Origin: Clostridiales bacterium | GTDB taxonomy: Bacteria; Bacillota; Clostridia; Oscillospirales; QAMX01 | Assembly (NCBI GenBank): GCA_012514045.1 | Contig: JAAZBA010000123.1 | Location: 1 to 15,510 of the forward strand | DNA: 15,510 bases | Direction of reading: 5' to 3' | Part shown: positions 6,970 through 13,733 of the stretch, piece by piece | Layout of the letters: each line of letters begins with the position of its first letter | Position numbering within the stretch: position 1 is the first letter of the stretch | The notes under the pieces: generated by a model | Told to the model about the DNA's origin: nothing | Database searches by the model: none | The model's input: the letters and a program-made list of their open reading frames with translations, nothing else | Made by a program: the position numbers and the translations under genes

Positions 6970-8286
6970 TTACAGACCAAACTGGGGAAGATAGCCGCGG
7001 TTTGCCTCGAACATCTCGTCTACCATGGACTGGATTTCGGAAAGGCTGCAGACAGCGCTGGTGAGAGGATCGAAAGCAACGGCATAGTATATCTTTCTGC
7101 GGTCGCCCTCAAGGGAGCCTTCAATAGCGAGCTCCTCGCAGCGGGCGGAAATGTTGTTCAAAAGAGCAAGCTGTGCGGGGAGAGGTCCTACATGCATGGC
7201 ACGAAGTCTTCCCTTGGAGTCAAGCACCGGAACCTCTACGCAGCAGCCCTCAGGCAGGTTATCTATGAGACCAAAGTTGCGGACATTGCCGTTGAATTCA
7301 AACATTTCGTTGTCTCCGAACACGGCGTTAAAGATGCTGGCGGCATATTCCCTGCCTCTGGAGATGTCAATATCATCTTTTGCCAGCCATTCTTTGATTT
7401 CATTCTCCCATGTATCCTCACGCTCAAGGTAGCGCTTTACTATATAGGCATACTCGCCGGGGTTCCAACCTGTGCCATGGGTACAGTATTTCTCGATAAG
7501 ATCCTCTCTCTTGCGGAACCAGGAGACATACTCTGAGTTATGGCCGGAGGACTCGGTTACATAGTAGTCAAGGTGCAGGAACATCTCGTTTCTCACCTGC
7601 TCGGCATTGTATATCTCCGGTTTCTCCATTGCTTTACGTATATCGGGATAGGCGTCTTTGCCGTTTACCTTGAAGTCGAGGTAGAAAGCCTGATGATTGA
7701 TGCCGGCGCAGGTGTAGGTTACATCATTCATGTCAGCGCCGATCCAGTTAGCCAGCATCTCCGCTGTGCCCTGCACGCTGTGGCAAAGACCCGTGATGTT
7801 GCATTTGCACTCTCCCTGTACTGTGCGGCAGAGCATTGCCATGGGGTTCGTGTAGTTGAGCACAATGGCATCGGGGCAATATTTGTCCACGTCGCGGCAG
7901 ATGTCCAGCATGTCGTTTACGGTACGCAGATATCTGAAGATACCGGAGGGGCCGCGGGTATCGCCTACATTAATGTCAACTCCGTACTTCTTGGGAATTT
8001 CGATATCTGTGCGAAACACTGATACTCCGCCGTTGAGGATTGTGATTACTACACCATCGGCGCCTTCAAGAGCTTCGGCGCGGTTGAGAGTTGCAGTAAT
8101 GGTAGCAGGATAATTGCCCTTGGCTTTGATTTTCTCGCAAGCCTGACGGCTAGCCTCAAGACGCTTGGGATTTATATCCATGAGCGCAATGTGGGCATCC
8201 GAAAAGGCGGGGAAAGAAAGGATATCCTTGACGAGTGTTCTCGTAAAGCCGAAACTTCCGGCTCCGATGAATGCTATTTTCTTCAT
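6970..8286 (-). CDS. GH4 family alpha-galactosidase-like enzyme, first copy
   Basis: First gene of the leftward glycosidase unit, 438 residues, the same length as its neighbour but clearly diverged from it. NAD-binding IAFIGAGSF (4-12), VLNYTNPMAM (142-151), GLCHSVQG (166-173) and AGINHQAF (194-201) are the GH4 marks. C168 and H198 are the predicted metal ligands. The CHSV tetrad points to alpha-galactoside substrates. No signal peptide is seen, so substrates must be imported. The ATG at 8286 has AAGGAG nine bases upstream. The promoter at 8338-8366 and the direct repeats beyond it put the gene under the likely control of the divergent AraC regulator. Confidence 0.93.
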   Translation of the reverse strand: MKKIAFIGAGSFGFTRTLVKDILSFPAFSDAHIALMDINPKRLEASRQACEKIKAKGNYPATITATLNRAEALEGADGVVITILNGGVSVFRTDIEIPKKYGVDINVGDTRGPSGIFRYLRTVNDMLDICRDVDKYCPDAIVLNYTNPMAMLCRTVQGECKCNITGLCHSVQGTAEMLANWIGADMNDVTYTCAGINHQAFYLDFKVNGKDAYPDIRKAMEKPEIYNAEQVRNEMFLHLDYYVTESSGHNSEYVSWFRKREDLIEKYCTHGTGWNPGEYAYIVKRYLEREDTWENEIKEWLAKDDIDISRGREYAASIFNAVFGDNEMFEFNGNVRNFGLIDNLPEGCCVEVPVLDSKGRLRAMHVGPLPAQLALLNNISARCEELAIEGSLEGDRRKIYYAVAFDPLTSAVCSLSEIQSMVDEMFEANRGYLPQFGL

Positions 8287-8337
8287 TTTTTGTTTCTCCT
8301 TCCTGATAATTGGTATTGTATATGGTTGTATACTTTG

Positions 8338-8366
8338 ATTTTACTACATTTTCCCCCGGGACGCAA
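8338..8366 (-). promoter_or_regulatory. Promoter of the GH4 / GH4 / GH20-like unit
   Basis: On the minus strand TTGCGT (8366-8361) lies 17 bp from TAAAAT (8343-8338), giving a start near 8331 and a 44-base leader. The boxes are imperfect, which suits a promoter that needs an activator; the AraC-type repeats abut the -35 on its upstream side. Confidence 0.65.
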
Positions 8367-8372
8367 TACTCA

Positions 8373-8400
8373 ATGTTGCGTTTTTTTGTGTTTATGTTGC
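8373..8400. promoter_or_regulatory. Direct repeats 21 bp apart, candidate AraC-type operator
   Basis: ATGTTGC occurs at 8373-8379 and again at 8394-8400, two helical turns apart, as in half-sites bound by AraC/XylS regulators. Relative to the GH4 start near 8331 the repeats centre at about -45 and -66, a class II activator position. The second repeat runs into the -35 box of the regulator's own promoter. TTGCGT of the first repeat also recurs inverted at 8366-8361. Confidence 0.6.
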
Positions 8401-8425
8401 ATTATTCACTCTTCAATGGTATAAT
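8397..8425 (+). promoter_or_regulatory. Promoter of the AraC-family gene (and polA run)
   Basis: TTGCAT (8397-8402) and a perfect TATAAT (8420-8425) are 17 bp apart, with an extended -10 TGG. The start would be near 8432, only about 27 bases before the proposed CTG start codon. As the downstream genes overlap or abut, this promoter may feed polA through tsaD too. Confidence 0.82.
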
Positions 8426-8458
8426 GACACGTATGCAAAAGGAAAGGAGTGACATCGT

Positions 8459-9298
8459 CTGACAAATGTTTTTAGACCGGGAGCGGTTCCGGAGCTGGAG
8501 ATATGCTCAAGAGGCCATGAACAATGCGCCCCACACCATTCACACGGTCCAGCGGTTAGGGATCACTATCTCATCCACTACATAACCGGGGGAAAGGGAG
8601 AGTTTCACTGCGACGGTGTTATCTACCGTCTCTCCTCCGGAGAAGGCTTTCTAATTACCCCCTACAACTCCACCTACTACTGCGCCGATGAGTTCGATCC
8701 ATGGAGCTACTATTGGATCGGCTTCAAGGGATCCATGGCGTCATCTCTCCTAAAAGAATGCGGCCTGAGCCGGGATAATCCGGTTTTTCGCTGCGCCCCA
8801 TCGGTTCCCCTTGAGACGTATATCATGCCCATGCTGAACATTCCGGAAAAGTCCCGTTCCGCCGAACTGAGGCAGCTGGCAAATCTCCTGCTCTTCATAT
8901 CGAGGCTAATGGAGATCGGGGAAAAGCCATGCGATATTTCCTACTCGGACTATGCCGCCCACATACGCCGGGCGACTCGGTACATTGAAGAAAACTACTA
9001 CAGAGAGCTCACGGTTGAGAATCTTGCAAGCCATACGGGAGTAAACCGTTCTCATCTTTACAGGATATTCAAGTCCACCATGGGAGTTTCAGTGCAGCAG
9101 TACATCCTTGAGTACAGGCTCTCCAGGGCAAAAGCTCTGCTGTTTACGGCGGATCTTTCCATGAGTGAAATCGCCGCTTCCTGCGGCTTCCCGGATCAGA
9201 GCCACTTCTCCCGGGCTTTCAAATCGCTCTACGGCGACAGTCCCCGTATGTACAAGAAAAAACAGGAGAATATAACAGATGAAAATCCTTGTTATTGA
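8459..9298 (+). CDS. AraC-family transcriptional regulator with apparent CTG start
   Basis: A 279-residue sugar-responsive activator. The N-terminal cupin sensor reads NVFRPGAVPELEICSRGHEQ, then GPAVRDHYLIHYITGGKGEF, the pattern of melibiose/arabinose-type AraC proteins. The DNA-binding domain is at about 175-270, with two HTH motifs (LTVENLASHTGVNRSHLYRIF and MSEIAASCGFPDQSHFSRAFK). The first in-frame ATG is at 8735, inside the cupin, and would lose 92 conserved residues. Between the in-frame TGA at 8450 and that ATG there is no GTG or TTG; CTG at 8459 lies 9 bases after AGGAG and fits the family's usual N-terminus. The CTG overlaps the TGA of a 9-codon ORF (8433-8462). It is divergent from the GH4 unit and probably activates it. 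Identity is sure; the start is inference. Confidence 0.88.
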   Translation: MTNVFRPGAVPELEICSRGHEQCAPHHSHGPAVRDHYLIHYITGGKGEFHCDGVIYRLSSGEGFLITPYNSTYYCADEFDPWSYYWIGFKGSMASSLLKECGLSRDNPVFRCAPSVPLETYIMPMLNIPEKSRSAELRQLANLLLFISRLMEIGEKPCDISYSDYAAHIRRATRYIEENYYRELTVENLASHTGVNRSHLYRIFKSTMGVSVQQYILEYRLSRAKALLFTADLSMSEIAASCGFPDQSHFSRAFKSLYGDSPRMYKKKQENITDENPCY

Positions 9299-11849
9299 CG
9301 GCAACAGCATAATAAACCGGGCATTTTACGGCATAAGGCTTTTGTCAACACGCTCGGGTGAATATACAAACGCGGTATATGGCTTTCTCTCCACATATCT
9401 CAAGGTTATGGAGGACGAGCAGCCTGACGGAGTGTGTGTAGCCTTTGACCTCAAGGCTCCCACCTTCCGCCATGTGGAGTATGAAGATTATAAAGCCGGC
9501 AGACGTCCCATGCCCGATGAACTCCGCAGCCAGATACCACTTCTGAAGGAAGTGCTCGACTGCATGGGCGTACCGAGATGCGAGCAGCCCGGCTTTGAGG
9601 CGGACGATCTGATCGGCACCGCCGCGAGAGTGTGCTCCGAGTCCGGCTGTGAGTGTGTTATCCTCACGGGAGACAGAGACAGTTTCCAGCTTATTGATGA
9701 ATACACGAGGGTAAAGCTTGCGACCACAAAGAACGGCAGCAGCCTTACGATAGACTATACACCCGAGGTCATTCGGGAAGAATACGGTATTTCACCACGT
9801 CAGCTTATTGACGTAAAGGCTCTTATGGGGGATTCCTCCGACAATATTCCGGGCGTGGCGGGCATCGGAGAAAAGACGGCTCTGTCGCTTATATCCGCAT
9901 TCGGAAGCCTTGACGAGGTTTATAACTCCCTGGACGACAAGCAGATCCGCCCGAAGGTACGTGAAAAACTCATTTCCGGCAGGGATAGCGCTTACATGAG
10001 CCGCAGTCTGGGAGAGATCGAGCGATACGCTCCCTTCTGCTTCGATGTGTCCGACATGGTGCTCCGGGAGTGCGACGATGCAAAACTCCATGCCGTTCTT
10101 TCAAGGCTGGAACTGCGAAGCATAATCTCAAGGCTTCAGCTTTCCCCCGGGGAAAAGCCGTTAAAAAGAACTCCCTCTCTTCCCGTTCTTCCGGAGCGGG
10201 AGCTTGGTTTAGATACCTTGTCTCGAATTACCTCCTCAGGTGACGTTTGTGATATAGTATTTGACGACAATCTCAGTGAAGCCGCGATCTGCTTCGGCAA
10301 TGAGGTATACAATGTTTCCCGTCTCTCCCCTGTCTGGAACGAATTCATCGACAAAATCATATCCTCCGATGTAAAAAAGCGGACAAGTGGTCTAAAAGAG
10401 AGCTATCTCGGCTTGCTTGAGTCAAATATTCCCTTTGCCGGCTTTGTGTTTGACGTGCCCATCGCCTCTTACCTTCTTGACTCCTCTGCGGAAAGCTACA
10501 ATCTTGAGGAGCTTTTAAGCAAGTATCTTTCGATAACCGACTCCGTCGAGACCCTTTCAAAACAGGCTGTCGCGGTAAAGCTTCTCTCCGACAAGCTGCG
10601 GGATGAGATCTCAAAGCTTGAGATGACTTCTCTTCTGGAGGACATCGAGCTTCCACTCTGTGAAGTTCTGGCGGATATGCAGTTCCTGGGCTTCAAGGTT
10701 GACGCCCAAAGGCTCAGTGAATTCGGGACGGAACTTTCAGCGCGTACAGAGGAGCTGAAGGACGAAATATTCGACATAGCCGGAGAGGAGTTCAACATAA
10801 ACTCCCCCAAGCAGCTGGGCGAAGTGCTCTTTGAAAAACTGGGGCTTCCCTACGGCAGAAAGATAAAGACCGGTTACTCAACGGATATCGATGTGCTCAC
10901 AAGGCTCAGTCATCTCCACCCCATCGCGGGAAAAATCATCGAATACCGTCAGCTTACAAAGCTTATTTCCACATATGTGGAGGGACTTTTAAAGGTCATA
11001 TCCCCCGCGGACGGCAGAATCCACTCGAAATTCAATCAGCTTGTCACCACCACCGGCAGAATAAGCTCCTCGGATCCCAACATGCAGAACATTCCGGTAC
11101 GCACGGAACTGGGCAGCAATCTAAGGCGTATGTTCGTACCGGAAAGCTCCGATTATGTGCTAGTTGACGCGGACTACTCACAGATCGAGCTTAGAATCCT
11201 TGCCCATATTTCCGGAGACGTAAGAATGCGGGAGGCTTTTATATCCGGAAAGGACATTCACAGAGCAACCGCCGCCGTGGTGGCGGGAGTGTCCCCTGAG
11301 GCGGTTACTCCGAAGATGCGAAGCGACGCCAAGGCTGTAAACTTCGGAATTGTATACGGAATTTCCGACTTCTCCCTTGCGACAGACCTGGGAATCTCCC
11401 GAAACGAGGCGAAAGCGTATATTAATGAATATTTCTCCCGCTACCCCGGTGTGGCTGAATACATGGACATGATAAAGAAAAAAGCCAAGGAAGATGGCTA
11501 TGTTTCCACTCTGTTTGGCAGACGCCGCTATCTTCCCGAGCTTAAAAGCACTAACCACAACACCCGGGCTTTCGGAGAGCGGGTGGCGCTGAACACTCCG
11601 ATACAGGGTACCGCCGCCGATATCATCAAAATCGCCATGGTGTCGGTGTATGAAAGACTAAAAAAAGAACGCCTGCGCTCAAGACTCGTTCTGCAGGTAC
11701 ATGACGAGCTTATAATAGAAGCCCATAAGGACGAGGCTGAGTACATCTCCCGTCTTATCGTTGAGGAGATGTCTAAAGCTGCCGACCTTTCCGTTCCCCT
11801 TGTAGCGGAGGCAGGAATAGGAGATGACTGGTATGAAGCAAAGTCATAA
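9279..11849 (+). CDS. polA: DNA polymerase I
   Basis: An 856-residue family A polymerase for Okazaki fragment processing and excision repair. Residues 1-290 form the 5' nuclease (DGNSIINRAFYG; ALMGDSSDNIPGVAGIGEKTA). Residues about 305-475 are the 3'-5' exonuclease fold, but no Asp-x-Glu metal pair is seen where proofreading enzymes have it, so this domain looks inactive, as in Bacillus and Thermus. The polymerase domain has motif A DADYSQIELR (D632), motif B RSDAKAVNFGIVYG (R681, K685, Y693) and motif C VHDELIIEA (H808, D809, E810). Length is near the Bacillus size and below the 928 of E. coli. Its ATG lies inside the last codons of the AraC gene, overlapping by 20 bp, with AGGAG ahead, so translation may be coupled. 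Confidence 0.97.
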   Translation: MKILVIDGNSIINRAFYGIRLLSTRSGEYTNAVYGFLSTYLKVMEDEQPDGVCVAFDLKAPTFRHVEYEDYKAGRRPMPDELRSQIPLLKEVLDCMGVPRCEQPGFEADDLIGTAARVCSESGCECVILTGDRDSFQLIDEYTRVKLATTKNGSSLTIDYTPEVIREEYGISPRQLIDVKALMGDSSDNIPGVAGIGEKTALSLISAFGSLDEVYNSLDDKQIRPKVREKLISGRDSAYMSRSLGEIERYAPFCFDVSDMVLRECDDAKLHAVLSRLELRSIISRLQLSPGEKPLKRTPSLPVLPERELGLDTLSRITSSGDVCDIVFDDNLSEAAICFGNEVYNVSRLSPVWNEFIDKIISSDVKKRTSGLKESYLGLLESNIPFAGFVFDVPIASYLLDSSAESYNLEELLSKYLSITDSVETLSKQAVAVKLLSDKLRDEISKLEMTSLLEDIELPLCEVLADMQFLGFKVDAQRLSEFGTELSARTEELKDEIFDIAGEEFNINSPKQLGEVLFEKLGLPYGRKIKTGYSTDIDVLTRLSHLHPIAGKIIEYRQLTKLISTYVEGLLKVISPADGRIHSKFNQLVTTTGRISSSDPNMQNIPVRTELGSNLRRMFVPESSDYVLVDADYSQIELRILAHISGDVRMREAFISGKDIHRATAAVVAGVSPEAVTPKMRSDAKAVNFGIVYGISDFSLATDLGISRNEAKAYINEYFSRYPGVAEYMDMIKKKAKEDGYVSTLFGRRRYLPELKSTNHNTRAFGERVALNTPIQGTAADIIKIAMVSVYERLKKERLRSRLVLQVHDELIIEAHKDEAEYISRLIVEEMSKAADLSVPLVAEAGIGDDWYEAKS

Positions 11850-12267
11850 TCTTAAAATCCTTTTCGTCTGCACAGGCAACACCTGCAGAAGCCCCATGGC
11901 TGAGATGCTCTATAAAAAATACGCCTCTAAATGCAAATCGTCCTCTGACGCTTCCTCTGCCGGGCTATATGCCATGAGCGGGCATATGGCTTCGGACAAT
12001 GCCATAATAGCCATGGACGATTACGGTATCGACCTGAGCCGTCACCGTTCAAGGAGAGTCAGTGCAGAAATGCTGCCGGAATTTGATATGATCGTATGTA
12101 TGACAAAGGCTCATGCGGAGGCTATTCGCTCCCTTTATCCCGAGCACGGGGACAAGACCACATGCCTTTCCGACAGGGATATCTCCGATCCTTACGGAGG
12201 TACGCTATACACCTACAAAACAACTGCGGAGGAGATATGGTCCGCTGTGCAAAAGTTACCGGTATGA
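11833..12267 (+). CDS. Low-molecular-weight phosphatase, probably protein-arginine phosphatase
   Basis: A 144-residue cytoplasmic phosphatase of the low-molecular-weight tyrosine phosphatase fold. The phosphate loop is FVCTGNTCRSPMAE: nucleophilic Cys, CX5R loop and Arg. The general acid lies in SDPYGG near the end. A Thr within CTGNTCRS, where tyrosine phosphatases usually have Ile or Val, is the trait that gives Bacillus YwlE its phosphoarginine specificity, so arginine phosphatase is the better guess. No McsB-like arginine kinase lies in this window. The ATG at 11833 is preferred because AGGAG ends nine bases ahead; an ATG at 11824 directly abuts the AGGAG. The start overlaps the polA end, and its stop overlaps the rimI ATG. 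Confidence 0.88.
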   Translation: MKQSHNLKILFVCTGNTCRSPMAEMLYKKYASKCKSSSDASSAGLYAMSGHMASDNAIIAMDDYGIDLSRHRSRRVSAEMLPEFDMIVCMTKAHAEAIRSLYPEHGDKTTCLSDRDISDPYGGTLYTYKTTAEEIWSAVQKLPV

Positions 12268-12701
12268 ATATTATTATTTCTCCCCTCGATGCTGCAATGC
12301 TGGATGAAGCCGCCGCAATGGAGAAAATCTGCTTTTCCGTGCCCTGGAGCAGGGGGATGCTTGAGCAGGAGCTAGGAGACGAACAGTCCCTTTGGCTTGG
12401 TGCTACAGACAGAGAGGGCAGGCTCTTAGGCTACGTAGGCTGCCGGTGTGTGCTGGACGAATGCTCGATAATGAACATAACCGTACTGCCGGAGCTTCGG
12501 CGCCGCGGAATCGCCTCAAAGCTTCTTAATTGCCTTTTCGAAAGGCTTGAGGACATAAGCAATGTGTATCTTGAAGTGCGGGAGTCAAACATCCCCGCCC
12601 AGAGGCTATATTGGACCTTCGGCTTCCGTCCCTGCGGGAAGAGAAGAAGTTACTACCAAAAGCCCGATGAGGATGCCGTAATAATGGTAAAAAGAATGTA
12701 A
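12264..12701 (+). CDS. rimI: Ribosomal protein S18-alanine N-acetyltransferase (RimI-like GNAT)
   Basis: A 145-residue GNAT acetyltransferase that in the family acetylates the N-terminus of ribosomal protein S18 with acetyl-CoA. Motif A is MNITVLPELRRRGIASKLL (70-88), with the acetyl-CoA loop RRRGIA. The C-terminal signature LEVRESNIPAQRLYWTFGFRPCGKRRSYY follows at 103-131 and is typical of RimI. The open frame continues upstream to 12096, but only inside the phosphatase gene; ATG at 12264 overlaps the phosphatase stop as ATGA and gives normal RimI length. No clear ribosome binding site is seen, so translation is probably coupled. RimI next to TsaD is a common bacterial pairing. Actual protein targets may be broader. 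Confidence 0.92.
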   Translation: MNIIISPLDAAMLDEAAAMEKICFSVPWSRGMLEQELGDEQSLWLGATDREGRLLGYVGCRCVLDECSIMNITVLPELRRRGIASKLLNCLFERLEDISNVYLEVRESNIPAQRLYWTFGFRPCGKRRSYYQKPDEDAVIMVKRM

Positions 12702-12713
12702 AGGAATCATATC

Positions 12714-13733
12714 ATGTATATTCTCGCAATAGAATCCTCCTGCGATGAAACCGCTGCCGCTGTATCGAAAAACGGCAGGGAAATTCTTTCAAATGTGATC
12801 TTCTCCCAGGCGGAGATGCACTCGCTTTATGGCGGTGTGGTGCCCGAGATCGCCTCCCGCAATCATACAGACGCTATCTGCCCCGTGGTGGACAGGGCTA
12901 TCGTTGAATCCGGAATTAAAAAGTCGGAGCTTGACGCCATAGCTGTTACCTATGCCCCGGGGCTTATTGGCGCTCTTCTTGTGGGCGTCAGTTTCGCCAA
13001 GGGACTAAGCGCTGCTTTGGGTCTTCCCCTCATCCCTGTACACCACATAAGAGGTCATATCGCGGCAAACCTGATCGCCTTTCCGGAGCTGAAGCCCCCT
13101 TTCATTTGCCTTGTGGCATCGGGAGGTCATACGTTGCTTGCCGAAGTTAAGGACTATACCGATATGAAAATAATAGGCTCCACCCGGGACGATGCTGCGG
13201 GTGAAGCCTTCGATAAAGCTGCAAGAGTGCTGTCGCTCCCCTATCCGGGAGGAGCGATGATGGATAAGCTGGCAAAGGATGGCAATGATAAGGCGTACCG
13301 CTTTCCTAAAGCCGAAGTCTCCGGCTTTCCATATGATTTTTCCTTCTCCGGTCTCAAGACAGCTGTTATAAACACGGTTCACAACTGTGAGCAAAAGGGT
13401 GAAATCTTAGATCGTGAGGGGCTTGCCGCCTCCTTCTGCAGAGCTGTGGCAGATGCTCTTGTGCCCAGAGCCATCGGGGCGGTCAATGAGTTTTCCCCGG
13501 ACAACAGAGTCCTTGCGGTTGCCGGCGGGGTGGCTGCCAATTCGGTGCTTCGCCGTGCTCTTGCCGAGGAATGCAAAAAGCAGAATATAACTCTCTATCT
13601 CCCCCCTCTGTCCCTTTGCGGAGACAACGCGGCAATGATAGCCTGTCAAGGGTATTATGAGTATCTTGCCGGAAATCTTGCCTCCTCCGACTTAAACGGC
13701 TACGCCACAATGTCAATCGAGTTTACTCTGTAG
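12714..13733 (+). CDS. tsaD: tRNA N6-adenosine threonylcarbamoyltransferase TsaD
   Basis: A 339-residue protein of the ASKHA fold that, with TsaB and TsaE, moves the threonylcarbamoyl group to A37 of ANN-decoding tRNAs. It begins MYILAIESSCDETAAAV, the family's signature. Other marks are GGVVPEIASRNH (40-51), the metal-binding HHIRGH with H111 and H115, VASGGHT (134-140), FSFSGLKT (209-216) and SLCGDNAAM (300-308) with D304 as third metal ligand. Length is normal for the family. It starts 12 bp after rimI, with AAGGA eight bases ahead. Its last 21 bp overlap the end of the convergent GH123-like gene, and no terminator separates the two. Confidence 0.97.
   Translation: MYILAIESSCDETAAAVSKNGREILSNVIFSQAEMHSLYGGVVPEIASRNHTDAICPVVDRAIVESGIKKSELDAIAVTYAPGLIGALLVGVSFAKGLSAALGLPLIPVHHIRGHIAANLIAFPELKPPFICLVASGGHTLLAEVKDYTDMKIIGSTRDDAAGEAFDKAARVLSLPYPGGAMMDKLAKDGNDKAYRFPKAEVSGFPYDFSFSGLKTAVINTVHNCEQKGEILDREGLAASFCRAVADALVPRAIGAVNEFSPDNRVLAVAGGVAANSVLRRALAEECKKQNITLYLPPLSLCGDNAAMIACQGYYEYLAGNLASSDLNGYATMSIEFTL

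Noticed and set aside
8318..8333. Inverted repeat GTATA/TATAC near the GH4 transcription start.
   Set aside because: Arms of only 5 bp in AT-rich sequence are likely by chance; noted as a possible extra site but not supported.
8466..8583. ATG at 8466 as a start for the regulator.
   Set aside because: It is in another reading frame than the cupin, is 16 bases from AGGAG and soon meets a stop.
8735..9298. AraC gene starting at ATG 8735 as a 187-residue protein.
   Set aside because: This start removes a conserved part of the cupin domain that is intact and in frame upstream, and no ribosome binding site precedes it.
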